From Takifugu bimaculatus (taxonomy: Eukaryota > Chordata > Actinopteri > Tetraodontiformes > Tetraodontidae): DNA of 64,000 bases. The notes under the pieces are model-generated. The model did not search any database. It was not told where the DNA came from and worked only from the letters and a program-made list of their open reading frames with translations. This document shows positions 56,201 through 64,000 of the stretch, piece by piece (within the stretch, counting starts at the first letter, position 1; the number at the start of each line of letters is the position of its first letter). The stretch spans positions 12,594,804 through 12,658,803 of the forward strand of contig CP034986.1 in the NCBI GenBank assembly GCA_004026145.2. Direction: 5' to 3'. Made by a program: the position numbers and the translations under genes.

Positions 56201-59200
56201 TCTAAACCTGGTATTTGGGGAGTCAGACGTCAGCAAATTAATTTTGGCCATCCATCCCGGGGAGGATAAGTGATCGGTTTGCTCCGGGGGAAGGCTAATT
56301 GAACGCTGCATCAAAAACCTTCATGATGGGTAATATCTTTCATTATTCACCTCCCCCGGCTCCATGACACACACATGCGTCGCCGCCTATCTTACCTTCG
56401 GAGAGGGGTGGGGGGTAAGCTGGCAGCCATGACAGCTCACAAGGTCTCCACATGGGAAAATAGATGTGGGGAGATAAATACATCGTCACATGGATTCTCT
56501 CCTCGCCGCACCGAGGCACTTCCAGGCCTGGTGAAGTATTGTGGCGTAGTGCTCAGGAAAAGGTCGCTTGCTTGCGGGTGCAAGGAGATTAAGTCATTTG
56601 TTAGGCATTCCAAAATGTCCAAGGCCATTAGTGGGACTCAGAACTGTGTTCCTTCTTTAAAAAACAGAACAAAGCCAGGTCCAAGTGGACACAGCCAGGA
56701 ATGCCTGAAAGGAACCGAAGGGAGGACTTTAATGGCATTAAAAGCTAGTTAAAGATGCCCGCAAACACAAAAGTCCCCGAGTCACTCTCACTACTTCGCC
56801 CCAGTGAAGTATTGTGGCGCTGTGCTTAAGAAAAGGTCGCTGGCTCGGGGGAAGCCAAAAGATGGAGTCATTCGTTAGAAGACGCATCTGAAAATGGTTG
56901 TGGGCTCCCACCTGAGGGCTTAAGAATAAAGAGCACGGCAGTCACATTTCAGTCACAGTGATGATGATGTCGGAAAGAATGAACAGGAAAGGGAAGCAGG
57001 AAATACTAATAATGCCAGCAGAGCTTCTTTAATGTCTCGAAGTTCACAAAAGACTAAATTCTACTGAAAAACCGCCGGTGACCGTACATTCTATTTCCAT
57101 CGAGAAGGGACCAGTAAAGGAAGCTTATTGGAGGATTTGTCCATTGATACAGACTCATCTCCCCTCTAATCACTCAATCTTCCCTTATTTTCCCCAGACA
57201 ATGGCTGCTGCTCAGGCCTCTTCAGGGGTGTGACAGGGCAGATATCAGGGAGCTGCTATCTCTGTGGAAGACATGGTCAAACCCTCCAGAGAACAGGATG
57301 ATCTCCAAAGGGCCAAAAGTACTTTTGTTCTCCGGCGTCTCCTGAGAGCACCAGGCTAAATTAGAGGTGTCACCCCCGCCAACAGCAGGGCGAGGGAGGG
57401 GACGGCTCCTGGAGGGAAGCTGGACGCTCACGCCGCTATCGTGGCGGCCATCTGATGCAGCCTGAGCGGTGACCACAGGTCATCCATCATCCTCAGGGGG
57501 CGAGTGTGAACCGAAGGCGGGTCAGTGAAACGCTCAATTGTCTAATCGCTGAACAAAAAGCTGTGGTCTGGGATGGAGGTCTGGAGTTTATTTGTTCCCT
57601 CTCTGGCGTGCACAGCGCTGCGCTAAGATGCTGTTCAGATGTGCACATGGTGGCCGAGGAATGACCCACAATGAGGTGCATTCCGTTTTAAATCCTTCAT
57701 GAGCCACGGGTCTGATTTGGTACCGTTTAGGTACCTGGGTAATTTCTCAAAGTGGCAACAAAGCGACCCCGACACAGCCAGTTATGGAGGACGTGAGGCT
57801 CCAGCAGTGCAACAGGTTTCCATCTTTTCCCACCACTCTTTGTCCTTACACAAGCCATTTTCTACAAGGAGTTGGATGCTTTGTCCTCTTTTTGTGTTTA
57901 AGAAACTTCGGGCAGATATTTCATGTCTGTTTTCACGCTGGTAAAAAGTATCAACGGCGACAAAATATGGAAGAAAAAAGCAGAAGACACAAACAAAGAC
58001 AAAGAGCAGCTTCAGTCTCTGTCACAAGGTCAGCAGTGATGAGGCAAGGACGGCAAAGGGCAGGCCCAGGGGAGCCGGACGCAGGCCAGATCACATAAAA
58101 CACCACAGAAGAAGATTAAAGATGAAGAGGAGCTGATTTGTCTGATAAGAGTTCTGGGTAATTAATTGGAAACTCAATTATCCAAACCTTACTTCGGCAG
58201 TCTCAATTCATTAGTGGATAAAGGAGCTGGCCCCTCGCTCCGCTGACGACCAGAGCGAGACAGGATGTGAGGGAAAAACTCTTTATTCAAGACCCTCAGG
58301 TTGCCGCTTTTGTCCGGGTAATCAACAAACGAGTGCAAGCGCCACCCACATGTGTGCGCGCACACTGTAACACAATAAAGCCACCACGGGGACGCCGCGA
58401 GCGTGCTCAGAGCAACATCGCCACGCTCAACAAAAACAGTGGTGGCCGCTCCGTGGGGACCGTCCCAGCGAGGTGTAATGAGCAGGATCTAAAAATGCTC
58501 TTTGATTGACGCCTCCGCTCGTTGTTTTAATCATTTCGCAAAGTAAAAGGGGAGCGCCATCCCTCCGACACATCCCTGACCCCCCACACGAGGAGAAATC
58601 TAATTTCCAGAGGTTAGTGTGCATGACAAAAATGTCATCATGGCCAAAATGTCTCCGAGCAGTGACAACCTTTCCCAGGGAAATGATATTTTTCCAATCC
58701 GGCGGAAGGCGGATCGTGTCACCCTCGTTAAAGCCTTGATAGCAGGTCTTTAATATTCACCGTCTTAATTAGGGCCACAGTTAATTTCATTAAATTCTTT
58801 GGCTGCTAAATGAAGCAGATTATGAGACATCTTTTATTGCGAAGCGTGAAATTACAGCCTGCCCGCTGCCAATGGCGGGGTGAAACTAATGAATTACAGG
58901 GTAAATAACACCCGAATTAACCATCCAATTTAACTCCTTACAAAGCACCCGACGCCGAGGGGGGACGAGAGGACTTGTCAAAACCACCCAGCCCCGTGCT
59001 CGTCTGCAACCCCGCAAGAGGCAATTACAAGCACAACACTAATCAGCCCCTTATAGGAAGGAGACGGCGGCAGACGGGCATTCTGCAAGCCTCCCAGTCA
59101 CGGAGCAAATGCTCCTTTATGGGAGGAGGTGGTCTGCTCCGGGCTTAAGTAGTCCGTTAATCGCTGCGGAGCTCAGGATTTGCAAACATCATCTCTACAC

Positions 59201-62200
59201 AACTTAATGAAAGAGTAACAACACTCCTTCCTCCTCTGTGGTCATCAGTTAAGAGAGTCCCTGAAGGTGGCAGCCAAATTCTTTAAATCCTGTAATTATG
59301 TGTTCTGCTCTTTTCTAAACCAATCGATTTTAGTCGTTTGCCATCATCGACACTTTCAAACAGGTGTTGTGTATCATTTTCCATTCCAAGGCCTTCACAA
59401 CAGCATCTGGCTGCTGTGTGCCTTTGGCACGCTCCTTCACCTGTTACTCCTGAAGTACCGCAGGGAAGTTGGAATTTGGTCTTTTTACTTAAAATATGTC
59501 CATTTCTGCAGTAGCAGGCTTGAGGAAATCGACAGGTCAAAGCAGCTCAAGTCAAAAATTATGCTTTGACATAGCACAGTAATATTCTTCTGAATTATAG
59601 TTATATTTCATAATATGGAATTCTGGAGAAATTCTTTTTTTTCTTTTTCCTTTTTTTTCTAAGCCCATTTTAGCGCCCCCTGGCGCCCCTGGTCCCCACT
59701 TTGATGACATTTGCTTTCATGTCTCGCCTTGCATTAAGCTCAAAATGCTGGAAAGCTCATGATAATTGGAAGTGATTATTTCATAAATGATCATTCATCT
59801 ATGATTTGAAGAAGACAAACCCAGTTCACTTCAAGTTAAATCCCGTATTTTACCTTAAAGGCTGATGAAAAACAGCTTTTGATGGACAAGAGCTGTTTTC
59901 ATGCCTACAAGCCACGCCCACTTAGCAGGGTAAATAACCAAAAGCAGGACAACACTTTGAAGAAACTCAAGAAAAAAAAACTGTGGCGAGCATTAGCTTA
60001 AATTGAAATTCTATGCTTCTTCAGATCTGAGGCTGCAGGTCTCGCCGCTCCAGGCTGCTGTGAAATCTGAGTGTGAGTGTTGTGAAACCATCACTGAGCT
60101 GGCCTTGAAAACAAGCCGACCACACAAACGGAGCGGCTCAGTGGCCGCCAGCAAAAAGGCCGTTTGTACCGGGCAGCCCTCAGGTGAGCTCCAGCAACAC
60201 CAGTCTGGCCCCACGCTGAGTAAATAAACGTTTAGGAAATAAATAAATGAAGAAACCTCCCTGTGTAGCGTGTCCCAGCGGCCCGGCTGCTGTGTCGGGG
60301 AAAATTAATTTGTCAGATTGTTGGTTTTCAAAGTGCCTCGGTCAGCCGCTCGACAGAGACACGAGCGGCCCCTCGCTCTCTCTCCGGCAATTAGCGGTTA
60401 ATTAGCGGCGTGGAGCAGATGTCGGAGGAGCCCTGCGTCGTCAACAGCCTCTGTAAACAAAGCTGGACGCATCCACTCACTTCGAGAGACAAGAAATGGG
60501 GGGAAACAAAGAGCGAGCCGCTCCTGGAACGTTCCCTCTGTGGGTTCCCACGCCGCGGAGGCCAAGCAGCCGCTTCCGACGCTACCTTCAATCTGTAGGC
60601 TCCTCCTTCGGGACGTGAAGATTAAGGCTCCTCCGCGTTGAATTCAACAGGATGGACGCGTTTCCCATTGTCATTGTCTTTTTTTAACCTTTTAATGCAG
60701 CATTTGTTGGCATTAATCTGCATTGTTTTCGATGAAAGATTTGTCAAACAAATCCAGAATAAGTGCAGATTCTCAACCCCCCCAGAAGCTCTAAATAAAA
60801 GCTGACCCATTCAGTGGACAATCGTCCAGCCACAGCCGTCACATCTGACCTCAGCGACAACATCAACACCTCCAAACTTTGTTACTGTTGTTGAAACGAG
60901 CTGTTAAAGGCGTCCCCCAGGGGTCCACCTCTGGTCTTCCTTCCTGTCAACAGTGAATTTCATGCTGGACCTTCTCAGAAACACCCGCAGAAAGACGCGG
61001 AACAAAGTCAAAATTGTGTTTCTGCTATTAAATGTGGTTAAATTCCCGGTGGGAGACGAAGAGGTGACGGAGTCAGCGCGCCGTCTCATTAAAAGCAAGT
61101 GTGAGCGCAGCGCTAACAAGAGAAGGTAAACCAGAGTGCAAATGGAGCGTTAATGGGGAAAAGGGAGTCGAATCTTGAACGTGAACACGCACACAAAACA
61201 CACACACACACACACACACACGGACTTGAGTGTCTAATTAGGGAGCAGGTCTGCGGTGTGTCGAGCCCGTGGTTGACACTGAGATTCAGGCAGGGAGACG
61301 AGTCGAGCGCGACCACAGGGAACCATCAAATCAATTAGCGTCCACTTCCAAAATGATACAAGAGGGGAGCGCTGGGCGCTCTGCCTCACAGCGCTGCCGC
61401 TTCTGCTGCAGTCTGCTCTGGAGGAGTGTGAGCTGCTTTACCGCATCCAGCACAACATGCCAGGCCAGGCGAACTCCGTGTCGCTCTTTATTAGCATTGC
61501 TTTCATCAGCTGACTTAATAAAGAAGCCCCAGCTGAGCAGGTTCTGGGACAATAATTACAAACATTGTGCAGAAGGAGCAGATGTCATCTGAGCTGACAG
61601 TCCATGTTATAGTGCTACAGCGCTAATTTGGGGTATTTCTGACAGACTTTTAACATCAGTTTTACCCTTGAATTATACAAAAGATGTTTAATTAATCCAA
61701 CATTTGTATTTTCATTCATTTGCATCATAAATTCCAAAGCTTCAAGGCTAAAGGACTTTTTTTAAAGAAAAAAACCCCTTAAAACTAGAAAAAACAACTA
61801 AAGAACAAAGAATGAGACTGATCATGAATGAGAGAATACACGTTTGCATCCACTTCATAAATGTTTATCCCCGCCTGCTGAACTCCACCTTTGGATCAGC
61901 ACCACAGAAGAAGAAATCCCGCGGGAGCTGCGGAGGGACCGCACCTATAACCGAGACTTCTCTCCACCCAAACGCACAAGCACCAACACACTCTCTCTCT
62001 TTCACACACACACTGAGTCCACTGTGTCTCTCGCCCGCTCTCTCCCGGCGAGGTGGCCCCGAATCAAAGATGCGATTTGTTCATTAGGAGATTACAAACG
62101 AGGCTGCGGCGACGAGGCGAGAGGCCGTGATTAGTGCTTGCTAATTGCCTGATTTGCTTGTTGGGAGAAGCCTCACCTTCACCCCCCCCCCCCCCCCCCC

Positions 62201-63456
62201 CATCACCCTCACCCCTCCTTTACTGCAGCTCCAACTGGAGAAGAGCTCATTTATGTGGGATAAGGAGCTGGTTCAGGTGCTCTCCTCGCCATCGCAGCGG
62301 GCGTGAGCGTGGATGTTTGCTCGCCTTCGCCTTCATCCTCGACTTCCTCCTCTTCTCTTTTCATTCCTGCAAAACGCTGCCGCCGACGCTCCAATCAAAG
62401 AGCTCAAGATGACAAAAAAAAAGCGTCTCTGAACACAAGCGGAGACGCCTGAAGTGGCTGAACAGAGGGAGGTTAAAAAAAGAGACGGAAAAAGAAGAGA
62501 GGGCGAGAAAAAGGAGCGGTGGAGGGAGTGGCAGTTAAATCCGTTCCCTCTCCTGTTCCTAATGATCCGGTTGGCGGACCCAGGAGAGCCCCTCATACTA
62601 ATTGATGTTAAGTGTGTGATTTCACTGCTAATCAAGGCCGAAACACCAAACACAGCGAAAGAGAGAGGGAGAAAGGGAGGGAGGGGGAGAGAGAGACTCA
62701 CCTGTTTGATGGGAATGGCTCGCCCGCTCCCGATGCTGTCGGCTCGAGCTTCCAGGCCTTTTTTGTCCTTGTCCGTGTCGCTCGCCTTCCTCGACTGCAG
62801 AGCGGACGAGACGAGAACCGTTACTATCAACGGCGAGTTCAACGCCGCCACAGGGAGACGTCTCCAGCTAATGTTTGAATGTGCCCGACTGAATGTGATC
62901 AAATCTGCACCGGGATCGGGAACATTGAGGAAGACTTGGCTGGGCACACAACAGAACGTGTTCATGGACGTAATCACCACGTATTTAACCTCAAATACCG
63001 AAGTATGAGACTAAAACGTCAGTTGTTGCTGGAATACTTTTTCAAATGAGAGCAGGGTTTCCATGGAGACACTTACAGTGAAGAGGTTGGAGCGGCGTTT
63101 GGACTGCTTCCGGACGGGTGTCGGGGTGTTGGTGGTCTGCGGAACGTCGATGCGCAGCTCCTTCTGGCTGGTGCTGGGCGTAGACGGCACCGAGGACGAG
63201 TAGTCGCTCAGGCTCCCGCCGCCATTGCTGGTCTGGAGGGACAAAAGTGTGGGTGGAGGCTGAATTTAACCCGTGGTGCAGAGGTGGCTGAGGACTTGAT
63301 TTGTGCGTTTCTCATGAGCTCGTCTGCGCTGGGCGATGGCGTTTTAATGAGAAATCGATGGCGGGCTGAAGGACGAGGATCAGAGAGGCTAAAGAGGCTG
63401 AAGCTGATCAGGTTGTGCGTCGCCACCAGACATCAGCGAGGCGGGCCTGAGCAGCG

Positions 63457-63492
<36 letters not shown>

Positions 63493-63627
63493 CGCTGACC
63501 TGGCTGATGTGGACCGCCGCCACTTGCGTGACGCAGACGGACGAGTGACTCGGCGAGTTGGGGAGCGACTTGCACGGCCCGATGGACAGCTGCTGCTTCT
63601 TCTTGTTGGCCACGATCTTCTGGGCGA
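30359..63627 (-). CDS. agap1: AGAP1 (Arf GTPase-activating protein with GTPase, ANK and PH domains), 3' twelve coding exons
   Basis: Stimulates GTP hydrolysis on Arf proteins at endosomes and acts with AP-3 in traffic. The GTPase-like exons lie beyond 64000. Minus-strand exons: 63627-63500 (VAQKIVANKKKQQLSIGPCK, end of the GTPase-like domain), 63232-63077, 62794-62702 (ADSIGSGRAIPIKQ), 53788-53684 (first part of PH, GMLLKRSGKSLNKEWKKKYV), 51563-51395, 50509-50345, 48925-48764 (ANRKKHRRKKSTSNFKADG), 40837-40683 (end of PH, GQTWHFEATSYEERDAWVQ), 40181-40091, 40005-39783 (ArfGAP), 30912-30657 and 30568-30359 (ankyrin repeats and TGA stop). All phases agree over 636 residues. The ArfGAP zinc finger is CADC-x16-CIEC with the catalytic arginine in GIHRNLG. 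The PH domain is split by a Ser-rich insert of about 165 residues, typical of AGAPs. Convergent orientation with gbx2 matches human 2q37 and favours agap1 over agap3. Confidence 0.96.
32740..32885 (+). mobile_element. Degenerate LINE reverse-transcriptase trace
   Basis: Plus-strand reading gives SYISLGFRVAVGNAG and, after one frame change, GVPQGGTLGPLHF. These resemble the non-LTR retrotransposon RT pattern SYL...VxVGN...GVPQGxxLGPLLF. Only this short piece is recognisable and the frame is broken, so it is an inactive fragment of unknown clade. Chance resemblance cannot be excluded. Confidence 0.35.
35080..35395. promoter_or_regulatory. Candidate conserved non-coding block in agap1 intron
   Basis: Repeat-free sequence with ATGACTCAGGCA (AP-1-like), TGATTGGCCC (NF-Y CCAAT on the minus strand), GGACTAATTTAATC and GGGCCAATTATTTTCC. 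Flanked by low-complexity DNA on both sides. Enhancer-like in texture; conservation not tested. Confidence 0.35.
36060..36690. promoter_or_regulatory. Candidate conserved non-coding block in agap1 intron
   Basis: Contains TTATCTTGTGATATGGGCC, CAGATTAAAAGCC, GACTAATCTG (paired/OTX-type TAATCT) and GTCTAATTAAGG, without coding sense or repeats. OTX-type sites would be of interest because Otx2 and Gbx2 repress each other. The role is inferred. Confidence 0.35.
38010..38175. promoter_or_regulatory. Candidate conserved non-coding block in agap1 intron
   Basis: AT-rich, repeat-free core with CCATATTTAA, AAGATAATC, CCATTAATTACCC and CATTAAATCAG packed within about 110 bp. Looks like a homeodomain/GATA-site cluster; function unknown. 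Confidence 0.3.
39737..39750 (-). promoter_or_regulatory. CTCF-like motif next to the agap1 ArfGAP exon
   Basis: The minus strand reads CCGACAGGGGGCAG, a close match to the CTCF core, lying 33 bp past the exon border at 39783. Motif match only. Confidence 0.35.
40838..48763 (-). other. agap1 intron, 7.9 kb
   Basis: Between the two halves of the PH-encoding part. It contains the Tigger-like element at 41874-42513 and microsatellites (46442-46486 CA, 46788-46819 TG). It also has AT-rich candidate regulatory stretches near 43.7-44.4 kb and 47.4-47.6 kb. No other gene is seen. Confidence 0.65.
41874..42513. mobile_element. Non-autonomous Tigger/pogo-like DNA transposon (MITE), 640 bp
   Basis: Perfect terminal inverted repeats of 23 bp (starting CAGTGGGACCTCTACTTACG) are flanked on both sides by TA target-site duplications (41872-41873 and 42514-42515). 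Subterminal CGTAACCTGAAAAT also recurs in inverted orientation. No transposase frame is present, so it would have needed a transposase from elsewhere. The CAG start and TA duplication fit Tc1-mariner/pogo-Tigger elements; the family name is inferred. Confidence 0.82.
48926..50344 (-). other. agap1 intron, 1.4 kb
   Basis: Holds TG and CA microsatellites (50050-50070, 50194-50242) and AT-rich DNA. No gene or other element is recognised. Confidence 0.6.
50510..51394 (-). other. agap1 intron, 0.9 kb
   Basis: Contains an inverted pair of ETS-type sites at 50607-50649 and an AT-rich block near 51000-51090 rich in ATTAATATTCATGA-like sequence, followed by (TG)n near 51115-51155. Confidence 0.6.
51564..53683 (-). 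other. agap1 intron, 2.1 kb
   Basis: Mostly unique sequence. A candidate regulatory block lies at 53290-53450, and a TG run at 53481-53501. No gene is seen. Confidence 0.6.
53290..53450. promoter_or_regulatory. Candidate conserved non-coding block in agap1 intron
   Basis: Repeat-free with several evenly spaced homeodomain-type sites: CACTTAATTAGCAG, GGGCAATTAAGGGC, TCGATTAGCC and TGCTAATTGATGCC. No coding sense. One of the better enhancer candidates in the window by appearance. Confidence 0.38.
55104..55148. repeat. Perfect 21-bp inverted repeat with 3-nt spacer (hairpin)
   Basis: The arm 55104-55124 is the exact reverse complement of 55128-55148, separated by AGC. The sequence is not simple-repeat or transposon-like (arm begins ATTAGAGGCAGAGC). 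Function unknown. Confidence 0.95.
56210..56350. promoter_or_regulatory. Candidate conserved non-coding block in agap1 intron
   Basis: Repeat-free with AGCAAATTAATTTTGGCC, GGATAAGTGATCGG, AAGGCTAATTGAACG and GGGTAATATC within 140 bp, and no coding sense. Confidence 0.33.
56531..56877 (+). repeat. Diverged local duplication, two copies of about 73 bp
   Basis: Copy 1 (56531-56603) and copy 2 (56804-56877) both start GTGAAGTATTGTGGCG, share AAAAGGTCGCT in the middle, and end in GTTAG. They differ at roughly a quarter to a third of positions and are about 273 bp apart. No match to a known repeat is recognised. Confidence 0.75.
58130..59240. promoter_or_regulatory. Long repeat-free, enhancer-like block in agap1 intron
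   Basis: About 1.1 kb without microsatellites or transposon remains. It is dense in TAATTA/CAATTA sites (GGGTAATTAATTGG, CGTCTTAATTAGGG, CAGTTAATTTCATTAAATTC, GAATTAACCATCCAATTTAA) interleaved with CpG-containing sequence. Frames in it are short and unlike any protein. It could be one large or several small regulatory elements. Confidence 0.38.
59672..59692. promoter_or_regulatory. CTCF-like GC core
   Basis: AGCGCCCCCTGGCGCCCCTGG contains CGCCCCCTGG, resembling the CTCF core, plus an overlapping near-copy. Embedded in T- and A-rich DNA. Motif match only. Confidence 0.3.
60905..60950 (+). mobile_element. Possible LINE reverse-transcriptase crumb
   Basis: Plus-strand GGCGTCCCCCAGGGGTCCAC reads GVPQGST, and the following bases read SGLPS, resembling the RT motif GVPQGSxLGPLLF. 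The match is very short and could be chance. Confidence 0.2.
62182..62201. repeat. 20-base C homopolymer (G-run on the agap1 transcript strand)
   Basis: Twenty consecutive C on the plus strand give a G20 run in the agap1 pre-mRNA, about 500 nt downstream of the 62794-62702 exon. Its length in the assembly may be unreliable. Confidence 0.95.
63458..63490 (+). repeat. (TG)n microsatellite beside an agap1 exon
   Basis: About 16 TG units end 10 bp before the exon border at 63500, so the repeat lies just past the 5' splice site on the transcript strand. Confidence 0.95.
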
Positions 63628-64000
63628 CTGTGACACACAAATCACGCGAGGGAATAAGAAAACCACCCGATTCACGCAGATCAAAGGCTTCACGGGGACT
63701 TGTTAATATTTGTGTCGTTTTGGGCTCATGAAGGAAACTTCAAGCAGAACCTAACGGTTCTGCTCCTGTGTGAAGACTTTTCTAATGAACCCGACCAAAT
63801 CAGACCAAAAGGCTCCCGAGACCCCTCGGAAGGCCTAACATTTACACTCGCTCCGTCTGGTTTGGTTCTTCAACACTTCATCATTGCTTCTCCTCCGTCT
63901 CGCCGCTGCCCTTGGCTCGGCCCGGTGTCACCTGGTGGTAAATGTTTACGAGCAGCTCCTCATTAACGGGGACCGAGGCTTTAACGAGGCCAATTAAAAC
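63628..64000 (-). other. agap1 intron reaching the window edge
   Basis: No exon is seen. The earlier agap1 exons encoding the GTPase-like domain must lie beyond 64000. Confidence 0.7.

Larger units (their letters stand above)
53789..62701 (-). other. agap1 intron, 8.9 kb
   Basis: Between the linker exon and the first PH exon. It holds a perfect hairpin (55104-55148), a diverged local duplication (56531-56603 and 56804-56877), a CTCF-like site near 59672, a weak LINE trace near 60905-60950, a 20-base C run (62182-62201) and long repeat-free blocks at 56.2 kb and 58.1-59.2 kb. No other gene is seen. Confidence 0.65.

Noticed and set aside
62333..62980. A 215-codon minus-strand frame
   Set aside because: Only residues matching 62794-62702 are real (an agap1 exon); the rest is intron read through.

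Overview
The window is vertebrate nuclear DNA, almost certainly from a ray-finned (teleost) fish. Genes are split into many short exons with GT-AG introns. Long CA/TG microsatellites are everywhere. The melanocortin precursor has the teleost layout with no gamma-MSH, and there is a fish-type FISNA-NACHT-LRR-B30.2 immune receptor. No prokaryotic operons, CRISPR arrays or phage genes are visible.

Layout: (1) 36-5489, plus strand: the 3' seventeen coding exons of an EFR3B-type gene (plasma-membrane PI4-kinase scaffold), carrying three apparent single-base frameshifts. (2) 6082-6881, minus strand: the complete coding part of pomc, tail-to-tail with EFR3B, with a probable non-coding first exon near 7379-7470. 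(3) 9211-13192, minus strand: an NLR gene with FISNA, NACHT, two LRR exons and B30.2. (4) 13.2-23.5 kb: a long gene-free stretch with tRNA-like sequences, a CTCF-like site, microsatellites and several AT-rich, conserved-looking blocks. (5) 23519-25297, plus strand: the two-exon homeobox gene gbx2. (6) 27.7-63.6 kb, minus strand: the 3' twelve coding exons of agap1 with its 3'UTR, tail-to-tail with gbx2. The agap1 introns are long and hold candidate cis-regulatory blocks, a Tigger-like non-autonomous DNA transposon and degenerate LINE traces.

Two gene pairs kept together in vertebrates meet here. EFR3B-POMC corresponds to human 2p23 and GBX2-AGAP1 to human 2q37, with the NLR gene and about 10 kb of intergenic DNA between them. 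The genes do not form one pathway. They act in phosphoinositide scaffolding, neuroendocrine peptides, innate immunity, midbrain-hindbrain patterning and Arf-dependent membrane traffic. The agap1 introns probably double as regulatory territory for gbx2; that is inference.

I found no clearly new multi-gene system. The most checkable oddities are the three T insertions in EFR3B, each of which would split a CpG; a Cys-to-Phe change in the N-terminal POMC peptide; a perfect 21-bp hairpin in an agap1 intron; a diverged local duplication in the same intron; and two tRNA-like sequences near the NLR gene. Exon limits were worked out by eye from reading frame and splice consensus. Homology statements rest on recalled family knowledge, not on a search.
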